A stretch of 7,234 nucleotides of DNA from an uncultured bacterium (lineage in GTDB: Bacteria > Cyanobacteriota > Vampirovibrionia > Gastranaerophilales > Gastranaerophilaceae). Position 1 is the first letter of the stretch. Every line of letters begins with the position of its first letter. Under the pieces are notes generated by a model. The model did no database searches. It was not told the origin of the DNA and worked only from the letters and a program-made list of their open reading frames with translations. The position numbers were made by a program, and so were the translations under genes. The DNA lies in NCBI GenBank assembly GCA_900551675.1, contig URXH01000087.1, forward strand, positions 1-7,234, written 5' to 3'. Shown piece after piece: positions 1 to 6,277 of the stretch.

Positions 1-14
1 ATGCATATTGTCAA

Positions 15-20
15 TATAAT
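15..20 (+). promoter_or_regulatory. Possible -10 box for the small HTH (pseudo)gene
   Basis: A perfect TATAAT lies 34 bp before the ATG at 55, which puts a start site near position 27. The matching -35 position falls left of the window edge, so only half of the promoter can be seen. Perfect -10 boxes arise easily by chance in DNA this AT-rich. Positions 1-54 hold nothing else I can support. Confidence 0.25.
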
Positions 21-54
21 TATAGTTTTTTGCATTAAATAGTATCATTATTGA

Positions 55-291
55 ATGGGAAATGAATACAGGCTGGAGACAGATAATTTAAAAGAACAAA
101 TTAAATACCTTGCGGCATTACAAGGTATTACAATGTCAAGGCTTAAAGACGAAGTTAATATAAAATATAACTAAACCGACAGCATCGGCAATCTTGGTAA
201 TAAGCTGCGAAACAAAACATTTCGTGTATCAGAGCTTGCGGAAATTCTGGATATTTTGAATTACGAAATTATTTTACGGAAGAAATCTTAG
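55..291 (+). pseudogene. Small helix-turn-helix protein gene broken by one in-frame stop
   Basis: Reading from the ATG at 55, the frame runs 39 codons to a TAA at 172-174. It then continues open in the same frame for another 38 codons to TAG at 289-291. The two halves together look like one small DNA-binding protein of about 78 residues: the first half has LKEQIKYLAALQGITMSRL and the second has GNLGNKLRNKTFRVSELAEI followed by LDILNYEI. This layout, a first helix pair with 'GIT.S.L' and then 'N...KL...T.R..EL.EI...L.YEI', is that of compact Xre/Cro-like HTH proteins common in host-associated bacteria. The TAA sits where a Lys codon (AAA) would be one substitution away. No start codon with a ribosome binding site follows the stop, so the second half looks untranslated. 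The ATG at 55 also lacks a clear Shine-Dalgarno sequence, which suggests wider decay or an incorrect start. Its 3' end overlaps the convergent SDR gene by 23 bp. A sequencing error at the TAA is the main alternative. Confidence 0.6.
104..129 (-). terminator. Candidate terminator hairpin for the leftward operon
   Basis: A perfect 9-bp inverted repeat, AATACCTTG at 104-112 and CAAGGTATT at 121-129, encloses an 8-nt loop. On the minus strand the hairpin is followed by the T-rich stretch TAATTTGTTCTTTT. It lies about 140 nt beyond the stop codon of the last leftward gene. The stem is only one-third G+C and the T tract is interrupted, so it would be a weak intrinsic terminator. The repeat also lies inside the HTH reading frame, so it may be partly a by-product of coding sequence. 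Confidence 0.4.
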
Positions 292-1081
292 TTTTTATTC
301 CGTATCTTATCATTTTATTAATCCAGTCCTGCGGAAGTTTCGAGGCAAAGTTTGCAAATAGAGCATCTAATCCGACAGTATATGAAGATTTTGGATTTTC
401 CATACCGTCAATTTTTATTATTAAATCAGTTACTTTATGAACATTAAGTCCGTTGGTTTCATTCTTTTTTGCGTTAGCAACCAGATACTTCATTTGTTTT
501 TCATATTCTTTGCAATTTTCAATAGATTTTTTATTAAGTTCAATTGATTTTCCCCACAGAGGAGTTGCAATGACTCCTGGTTTGACCGAGACAACTTTTA
601 TATTTGATTCAACAGAAAGAGAATTGAATAAAATATCCATAGCACGTTTAGAAGCGCAATAAGGACCTACAAATGGGAAAATGCCGAAACTTGCCATAGA
701 ACTGATATTAATAACTTTACCGTCTTTTAACAAAGGCAGAAGCCTTTGCGTAAAATCAAGATGAGAAAAAGTATTAACTTCAAACTGTTTTCTTATATCA
801 TCAATATCAAGCCTGTCCATTAGACCTGCAATAACACATCCTGCCGCGTTTATAAGAGTATCAATTTTTTCGGTTTTTGATTTTATAAAAGCTCCAGCCT
901 GTGCTATTGTATCTTTCCTTTCCATATCAATATAGAAAGGTATTGCTCCTGTCTGCTCAAGTTCTTCAGCATATTTTTCATTTCGGTAGCCGGCAAAAAC
1001 GGTATTGTCTTTGACCAAAACGTTAAGCAAAGTTTTTCCGATGCCTGACGTTGAACCTGTAATTACGTAAGTTTTTTTCAT
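269..1081 (-). CDS. Short-chain dehydrogenase/reductase (SDR family oxidoreductase)
   Basis: A 270-residue classical SDR, probably a cytosolic NAD(P)(H)-dependent oxidoreductase acting on a carbonyl or alcohol substrate that cannot be named from sequence. A single Rossmann fold is visible: the TGSTSGIG dinucleotide-binding loop (residues 8-15), NAAG (78-81, usually NNAG), the helix-4 Asn in EVNTF (N103), catalytic Ser128 in the NISSMAS segment, and the Tyr141-x3-Lys145 pair in YCASK. The PG motif of the cofactor lid is at 168-169. An Arg after strand 2 (AGYRNEK, R33) hints at NADP(H) preference, which is inference. The C-terminal region (about 245-263, LPQDWINKMIRYG) looks amphipathic, as in some membrane-associated SDRs. 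The start is supported by AAAAGG eight bases upstream, overlapping the stop codon of the platform gene 13 bp away, so it is probably cotranscribed with the secretion genes. It has no known role in pilus or type II secretion assembly. Its last codons overlap the convergent HTH pseudogene. Confidence 0.9.
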   Translation of the reverse strand: MKKTYVITGSTSGIGKTLLNVLVKDNTVFAGYRNEKYAEELEQTGAIPFYIDMERKDTIAQAGAFIKSKTEKIDTLINAAGCVIAGLMDRLDIDDIRKQFEVNTFSHLDFTQRLLPLLKDGKVINISSMASFGIFPFVGPYCASKRAMDILFNSLSVESNIKVVSVKPGVIATPLWGKSIELNKKSIENCKEYEKQMKYLVANAKKNETNGLNVHKVTDLIIKIDGMENPKSSYTVGLDALFANFASKLPQDWINKMIRYGIKTKISSVK

Positions 1082-1089
1082 TTTTTAAA

Positions 1090-1094
1090 CCTTT
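1090..1094 (-). promoter_or_regulatory. Ribosome binding site of the SDR gene
   Basis: AAAGG on the minus strand, 8 nt before the ATG at 1081, immediately adjoins the TAA of the upstream platform gene (1095-1097). This places translation initiation of the SDR right at the end of the preceding gene and supports membership in the same transcript. Confidence 0.55.
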
Positions 1095-2321
1095 TTAATC
1101 TGACATGTAAGAGCTGAACAACGGCAGATACAATGCAAGAGCAAGTGTTAATACGATACTGCCGATTACGATAAGCATTATCGGTTCAATCATTTTTGTC
1201 ATTGTATCAATAATTGTATCAAGTTTTTTATCTATGTAATTTGTCGCCTGCAAAAGCATATCGCCTAAACGTCCGGATTGTTCACCTGTAGCAATCATAA
1301 ATAAAATCATTTTAGGCATAACGCGGGTTGAACGTAAAGCAACAGATAGATGCTGACCCTGCTGAACTTTCAAGGTAGCGGTTTCTACTTTAGTTTTGAG
1401 TGTGTAGTTTGTCAGCGTAACATTTGCTAGGTATAAACATTCAATAATCGGAACACCTGCATCATAGGCAACCTGCATAACCGCAACGAAGTTTGCAAAG
1501 TTTGAATACTGTATCAAATCATTGAGTAAAGGAACTTTTAATACATATTCATCGATTTTTCTTTTACTTGGCTGCCACTTCATAAGAAAAGTACAGAATC
1601 CAAAAATAGAACCTAAAATAATTGGAACAAAGAACCAGTAAGTTTTGAGGAAAATTCCTGCGCTCATTAATGTTGCAGTAATCCATGGTAATTCTTTGCC
1701 CATACCATCAAACATTTCTTTAAATACCGGAAATACAAACATCAACATAACAAGTACAATAATAACTGCCAGGACTATTACGAACATCGGGTACATAAGT
1801 GTACCTATAACTTTGCCTCTGATATTTGCTTCCTTAGTAAGAAGTTCTAATAAACGCTGTAACGTTTTTTCAAGTTCACCGGAATCTTCACCGGCTTTTA
1901 CAAGACCTATATAAATCTGACCGAATTGATCTGGATATTTCGCAACAGTATCTGCAAATGTTGCACCTGCCATAATCTGGCGTCTTAATTCTTTCGCAAC
2001 CTGTCTGACTTTTAGCTTTGCAGCATCATTTTCAATAAACATTAATGATTCGATAATTGGTATACCGGCTTCTGCAAGAATCTGCAAAGTTGATGTAAAA
2101 TCTATACGATCTTGAAGCCCGAGTTTATGGACTTTCCCGCCTTTAACTTTTGCTGCTTTTCCCTCTTTATCGTCGCCTTTTGCTTTTTCTTCATAAACTT
2201 TTGTCGGAATAAAGCCAAGTTTACGGATACTTTCGCGTGCTTCGCGCAAATCGGCGGCATCAACTTTCCCTTTAACAATATCTTTATTATTTTTTAGCGC
2301 TATATAATTATATATCGTCAT
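1095..2321 (-). CDS. gspF: Type II secretion/type IV pilus inner-membrane platform protein (GspF/PilC family)
   Basis: A 408-residue polytopic protein of the GspF/PilC family, which forms the inner-membrane platform that couples the assembly ATPase to filament growth. The order is: a short N-terminal region typical of the family (residues 3-40, YNYIALKN...VKGKVDA), a charged Lys/Glu-rich linker (about 44-66), then two repeated T2SSF domains. The first cytoplasmic domain (about 71-170) has RIDFTSTLQILAEAGIPIIE and GEDSGELEKTL; the second (about 272-375) has the matching NFVAVMQVAYDAGVPIIE and GEQSGRLGDML. Hydrophobic segments lie at about 172-200, 226-247 and 378-402, giving the usual three-helix topology. 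Length is normal for the family (about 400). The AGGAG ribosome binding site five bases upstream overlaps the ATPase gene stop codon, and the gap is only 8 bp, so the two proteins, which act together, are probably translationally coupled. Family assignment is firm; GspF versus PilC is not decidable here. Confidence 0.95.
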   Translation of the reverse strand: MTIYNYIALKNNKDIVKGKVDAADLREARESIRKLGFIPTKVYEEKAKGDDKEGKAAKVKGGKVHKLGLQDRIDFTSTLQILAEAGIPIIESLMFIENDAAKLKVRQVAKELRRQIMAGATFADTVAKYPDQFGQIYIGLVKAGEDSGELEKTLQRLLELLTKEANIRGKVIGTLMYPMFVIVLAVIIVLVMLMFVFPVFKEMFDGMGKELPWITATLMSAGIFLKTYWFFVPIILGSIFGFCTFLMKWQPSKRKIDEYVLKVPLLNDLIQYSNFANFVAVMQVAYDAGVPIIECLYLANVTLTNYTLKTKVETATLKVQQGQHLSVALRSTRVMPKMILFMIATGEQSGRLGDMLLQATNYIDKKLDTIIDTMTKMIEPIMLIVIGSIVLTLALALYLPLFSSYMSD

Positions 2322-2326
2322 TTCTT

Positions 2327-2331
2327 CTCCT
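2327..2331 (-). promoter_or_regulatory. Ribosome binding site of the platform gene, overlapping the ATPase stop codon
   Basis: AGGAG on the minus strand lies 5 nt before the ATG at 2321. Its first two bases are the last two bases of the ATPase TAG stop (2330-2332). The arrangement TAGGAG suggests translational coupling of the motor ATPase and its platform partner. Confidence 0.75.
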
Positions 2332-4339
2332 ATTCGTTAACCACACCGAGCACTCTGACAAATTCATCTATTGTGGTCCAGCCTTTAAGTATATGTGATA
2401 AACAAGACTGATGAAGTGTTCTCATACCATTTTTTACTGCAGCTTCTTCAATCTGCAGGTCATGGGCGCCTTCTGCAACTAATCTTTTTATTTCTTTAGT
2501 AATACTCATTATTTCATAAACGCCGAGTCTTCCTTTGTATCCTGTAAAATCGCATTTTGAACAGCCTTTAGCTCTGTATATCGGTTTTTTCATAAAATCT
2601 TGAATTTCTTCTTCGCTTGCAATGATTTGTCTTGCTTCGTCATGAGTGGCAAAATATTCCTCTTTACAGTCATCACAGAGACGTCTTACAAGACGCTGTG
2701 CAATAACGCCTGATAAAGTTGAAGATACCAGATAATCTTTTGCGCCCATTTCAATTAAACGGGTAACAGTTGCAGCTGCTGAGTTTGTGTGGACTGTACT
2801 TAATACAAGGTGCCCTGTTAATGCGGCAGATATTGCGATTTCCAGAGTTTCATAATCACGAATTTCACCAACAAGTATAATATCAGGGTCCTGTCTTAAA
2901 ATGGCACGCATACAAGCGGCGAATGTAATTCCTGCTTTAGCATTTACCTGAGACTGATTAATACCTTCCAGTTTGATTTCTATCGGGTCTTCAATAGTTG
3001 TAATATTAACGTCTTCATCATTCAAACTTTTTAAAACAGAATAAAGAGTTGTTGTTTTACCTGAACCTGTAGGGCCTGATGTAAGAATAATACCGTTTGG
3101 ACAACTGACCATATTCTTGATTTTTGCAATATCTTCTTCTGTTCCGCCGATAAGTTTAATATTTTTATCTTCCGCATTTAAACTTACAGCAGGTGCAAGT
3201 ACACGAATACAAACCTTTTCTTTTCCTGATACAGGAAGGGTATTGATACGGAAGTCGTAAGAACCGTTTTTATATTTGATTGAAAATGTACCGTCTTGAG
3301 GCCGTCTGTGTTCTGCAATGTTCATCCTTGAAAGAACTTTAAAACGGGCAATAACGGATGTTTCAACTTTGGGAGGAATATCAAGAACTTTTTGGAGCAT
3401 ACCGTCTTTTCTGTATCTGACTATATATCCTGAAAGTCTCGGTTCAATGTGAATATCTGATACATGATTGTCAATAGCGTTTGTGATAATCTGGTTAACA
3501 AACTTTGCAACAGAACCTGTTGAATCTTTAAGCTGTTTATCAACCATGTCAGAAAGTGATTCTTCAGCTTCAAATTCTTCAGCTTCGCTTTCAATTTCTT
3601 TAATAACTTTTTCAGTTTCTTTTCTTTGTTCGCTGAAAAAAGTATTCAAAGAATTTTGGAACTCATAATGAGTCATCAAAAGCTGTTTAGGGTTCTGACC
3701 TGTTAAATATATAATATCTTTTAAAATCTCAGGTTTAACAGGTGTAACAACACCGAGAATTAATGTTTTGCCATCAGAAGATATAGGTATAATTTTATTT
3801 GTTTTAATAAAATCTTCAGGCAGGATTTTTATAAATTTAGCCTGAGAAGCCAGCTGTTCCGGTGTAACAAGGTCATAGCCTGTCTGCAGGTGCAGAATTT
3901 CTTTTAACTGATCAAGCGTAATAAAACCGAGTTTAAATAGAGTTGAACCTATAGGAATTTTTTGGCGTTTGCTTTCTGCTAAAGCCTGAAGAAGCTGAAC
4001 ATCATTTATGTATCCCTTTTGGACAAGTAATTCTCCTAGTCTTACCTGTTTTGATGTTCCATCATCCGCACCGGTTTTTTGCATATCCTGCTTCAGACTC
4101 TCAATTAAATCATAAAGATCCTGATCAGGAACCTGAATAAATTTTACCTGCTGCGGATAAAATTCTTTCAGCTTAAGGTTTATGACCTCCTTATCCGATG
4201 ATGAATTAATAACTACAAACAGAAAATTATCCTTAACACTAATTGGAACAAATTTATATTGTTCCAATAGTGCACTGTCGACTTTATTTAGTATCTGTGT
4301 ATTGACACTGTTTTTTAACCTGTTTAGAAGTTCATTCAT
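2330..4339 (-). CDS. gspE: Type II secretion/type IV pilus assembly ATPase (GspE/PilB family) with MshEN domain
   Basis: A 669-residue cytoplasmic hexameric ATPase that powers filament or pseudopilus assembly. All signature motifs are present: Walker A GPTGSGKT (422-429), Asp box ITTIEDP (446-452), Walker B region DPDIILVGEIRD (484-495) and His box TGHLVLSTVHTN (508-519). The zinc-binding tetracysteine of the GspE/PilB group is intact (C555, C558, C593, C596), which marks an assembly rather than a PilT-type retraction ATPase. The N2-type domain (about 275-385) carries SDIHIEP and RRPQDG. An MshEN/T2SSE_N domain spans about 99-235, with RLGELLVQKGYIN and a second related repeat at 130-154. Before it lies an extra region (about 20-85) resembling a further half-copy of that domain, and between them and the ATPase core an acidic, coiled-coil-like linker (238-265). 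The 17-bp gap to the secretin gene shows no convincing Shine-Dalgarno sequence before the ATG at 4339. The length exceeds most proteobacterial PilB proteins and is close to that of cyanobacterial ones. Confidence 0.96.
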   Translation of the reverse strand: MNELLNRLKNSVNTQILNKVDSALLEQYKFVPISVKDNFLFVVINSSSDKEVINLKLKEFYPQQVKFIQVPDQDLYDLIESLKQDMQKTGADDGTSKQVRLGELLVQKGYINDVQLLQALAESKRQKIPIGSTLFKLGFITLDQLKEILHLQTGYDLVTPEQLASQAKFIKILPEDFIKTNKIIPISSDGKTLILGVVTPVKPEILKDIIYLTGQNPKQLLMTHYEFQNSLNTFFSEQRKETEKVIKEIESEAEEFEAEESLSDMVDKQLKDSTGSVAKFVNQIITNAIDNHVSDIHIEPRLSGYIVRYRKDGMLQKVLDIPPKVETSVIARFKVLSRMNIAEHRRPQDGTFSIKYKNGSYDFRINTLPVSGKEKVCIRVLAPAVSLNAEDKNIKLIGGTEEDIAKIKNMVSCPNGIILTSGPTGSGKTTTLYSVLKSLNDEDVNITTIEDPIEIKLEGINQSQVNAKAGITFAACMRAILRQDPDIILVGEIRDYETLEIAISAALTGHLVLSTVHTNSAAATVTRLIEMGAKDYLVSSTLSGVIAQRLVRRLCDDCKEEYFATHDEARQIIASEEEIQDFMKKPIYRAKGCSKCDFTGYKGRLGVYEIMSITKEIKRLVAEGAHDLQIEEAAVKNGMRTLHQSCLSHILKGWTTIDEFVRVLGVVNE

Positions 4340-4356
4340 CTTAGTTATATTTTATT

Positions 4357-6249
4357 CTATAATGTGTCGGTATTTCCAATGGCATCTTCTGTGTCAGTAA
4401 TAATTTTTGGAGTAATCATAATAACCATTTCATTTTTCTCTTTTGTAGAATTGGTTGTTCTAAAAAGTGTGCCAATAATCGGAAGATCTCCCAATACAGG
4501 GACTTTAGAAATAATTTTAAGTTCATTCTCACCAATCATACCGCCTATAACCAGTGTCTCGCCATCTTTAATTCTGACATTTTTTAAATCAAGATTTCTG
4601 TGAGACAGAAGCGTTGCAGCAACGTAGGTACCAACACTGTCAGTTGCTGTAACTTGTTCCAAAATTGTAGAATATTCAGGTTTAATATTCAGGGTAACAT
4701 AACCGTCAGGACTGATAAAAGGTGTGATGGAGATTTGAATACCGGCATCGTCTGCAATATTGTAATCTCTTGTTGCAATAGTACCGCCTGTATATGCGCT
4801 CTGATCGGATTCTGTTGATTCAATATAATCCTGAGTAACATCAATTGTAGCTTCTTCACCGTTTGTTATCAATATACGCGGATTTGAAACAACACGACCT
4901 TTATTATTTGTTACAACATAATTAATTGCGTAAGAAATATTAACAGGGCCTTTAAATGGAGTAAGTGTGTTTACTAATTCTGGTTCATCACCACTGACAT
5001 CCCATACTTCATATCCGCTGCCCTTAATAAATATAGGATGTAACGGGTCAGTTTGAGTTGTATCACCGTTGAATGTTGCAGAAAAAGTATTACTCAAGAA
5101 TGTCCAGTTATTTTGTAATGTTTTTGAGCCTGATTCATTCAGTTCAATAACGGCAACTTCAAGATAAGCTTGAGGCTGCTTTTTATCAGTTTGAGTAATA
5201 AAATCTTTTATCATTTCGATTTGATGCTCTGAACCGCCAATGACATTTATTGTTCCTAACTGCGGATAATAAGCTACAGACAAATTCTGAAGTCCGAAAG
5301 ATGCAACAGAACCACTGAGTTGTCCATCTAAAGTACAAGCAACAGTACCGCCATTTAATGTAATTCCGGAGGATCCCCCGCCGGCATCAGCAGCAGCTCC
5401 TGTTACTATGCCTGCAGCGCCGCCGGTTGCAGAACCGCCAGTTGATGCTGGTGCCGGTGCAGCAGGTGCTCCGCCACCACCGCCACCGCCTGAACCGCCG
5501 GATGCACCTGAAGATGCCGGTAAAAGCATATTGCATATCATATCTGCCATTTCGGCAGGAGTTGTGTGATTTACTTTAAATACGGTTGTTTGTGGTTTTT
5601 TATCAAATTTTTCTACAATTTTTTTTGCTATTGCAACATCGTTTTGTGTTCCAAAGACTATTAATTCGTTTGTTACAGGATTTGTTGTAACAATATCCGA
5701 GCCTGAAAGCCCGGGTTTATTCATAGAATATATATTTTTATTTAAAAAGTCTGCAAGAGCAGCAGCACTGATATATTTTACAGGTATAAGCGTCATATCC
5801 TGTTTTGCAAAATTAAAACCGCTGGCACCGGCTCCCGCAATAATAATAGTATTATCATCAACAACATAATTAAGGTTATTGATCTCCATAACCATGTCAA
5901 AAGCTTTTTCCAGAGGTACATCAACCAGATCCAGTGTAACAGTACCGGCTACTGAATTATGGAAGACAATGTTCATGCCGGCTTTATCGGCAAACATTCT
6001 TAAAACCTGTTTAACATCAGAATCTCTTAAACTTATGCTGATGGATGGATTGTTTTTAATAAAGCTTACATCCCCTTTTAATTTTAAAGAGTAATCACCC
6101 TGATTGTCTCTCAATTCAGGTTTTGTGCTGGAACCGTATTCAGTAATACCGGTATCCTGCATTGCAGAGACTGTCATAGCACTATTTGTAAGTACAAATG
6201 ATGCTAACATCAGACCTGTAATAAGTTTTTTTGAAATTTTATTTTTCAT
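4357..6249 (-). CDS. gspD: Outer-membrane secretin (GspD/PilQ family) with Gly/Ala-rich insertion
   Basis: A secretin subunit of 630 residues that forms the multimeric outer-membrane pore for the secreted substrate or pilus. A signal peptide covers about residues 1-29 (KNKISKK, then a hydrophobic core, cleavage probably after TVSA). Then come an STN/N0 domain (about 70-140), an N1 domain (about 152-216), and a further N domain (about 221-355) interrupted by a Gly/Ala/Ser/Pro-rich stretch at 246-296. The secretin barrel domain is at about 440-616, with NPRILITNGEEATI and the family signature VPVLGDLPIIGTLF (583-596) followed by EMVIMITPKI (607-616). There is no AMIN peptidoglycan-binding domain, unlike many PilQ proteins, and no long C-terminal pilotin-binding tail. 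The frame stays open upstream to 6384, but the start at 6249 is chosen because AGGAG lies 5 nt before it, the signal peptide begins there, and the longer version would overlap the preceding gene. The gap to that gene is 28 bp. Confidence 0.95.
   Translation of the reverse strand: MKNKISKKLITGLMLASFVLTNSAMTVSAMQDTGITEYGSSTKPELRDNQGDYSLKLKGDVSFIKNNPSISISLRDSDVKQVLRMFADKAGMNIVFHNSVAGTVTLDLVDVPLEKAFDMVMEINNLNYVVDDNTIIIAGAGASGFNFAKQDMTLIPVKYISAAALADFLNKNIYSMNKPGLSGSDIVTTNPVTNELIVFGTQNDVAIAKKIVEKFDKKPQTTVFKVNHTTPAEMADMICNMLLPASSGASGGSGGGGGGGAPAAPAPASTGGSATGGAAGIVTGAAADAGGGSSGITLNGGTVACTLDGQLSGSVASFGLQNLSVAYYPQLGTINVIGGSEHQIEMIKDFITQTDKKQPQAYLEVAVIELNESGSKTLQNNWTFLSNTFSATFNGDTTQTDPLHPIFIKGSGYEVWDVSGDEPELVNTLTPFKGPVNISYAINYVVTNNKGRVVSNPRILITNGEEATIDVTQDYIESTESDQSAYTGGTIATRDYNIADDAGIQISITPFISPDGYVTLNIKPEYSTILEQVTATDSVGTYVAATLLSHRNLDLKNVRIKDGETLVIGGMIGENELKIISKVPVLGDLPIIGTLFRTTNSTKEKNEMVIMITPKIITDTEDAIGNTDTL
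5362..5511 (-). repeat. GC-rich low-complexity tract coding the secretin Gly/Ala-rich insertion
   Basis: This stretch encodes secretin residues 247-296, nearly all Gly, Ala, Ser, Pro or Thr, including a run of seven glycines. The DNA is rich in GGN/CCN triplets and stands out as an island of high G+C in an AT-rich window. Such simple triplet tracts are prone to length change, and the encoded segment is expected to be a flexible loop within an N domain. Confidence 0.7.
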
Positions 6250-6254
6250 ATCTG

Positions 6255-6259
6255 CTCCT
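6255..6259 (-). promoter_or_regulatory. Ribosome binding site that fixes the secretin start
   Basis: AGGAG on the minus strand lies 5 nt before the ATG at 6249. It decides between this start, which begins a clean signal peptide, and the longer open frame beginning at 6384, which would add 45 residues with no signal-peptide character and overlap the upstream gene. Confidence 0.8.
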
Positions 6260-6277
6260 GCTTTTTGTTTAACTCGA

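Noticed and set aside
62..91. Alternative ATG at 62 as start of the small plus-strand gene
   Set aside because: It is in a different frame from the HTH-like sequence and reaches a stop after nine codons.
176..188. Small hairpin CCGA/TCGG followed on the minus strand by TTTAG and further T-rich sequence
   Set aside because: The stem is only 4 bp; the 9-bp repeat at 104-129 is a better terminator candidate.
2330..4339. Assignment of the ATPase as a PilT-type retraction motor
   Set aside because: The intact tetracysteine zinc motif, the MshEN domain and the length are features of GspE/PilB assembly ATPases, not PilT.
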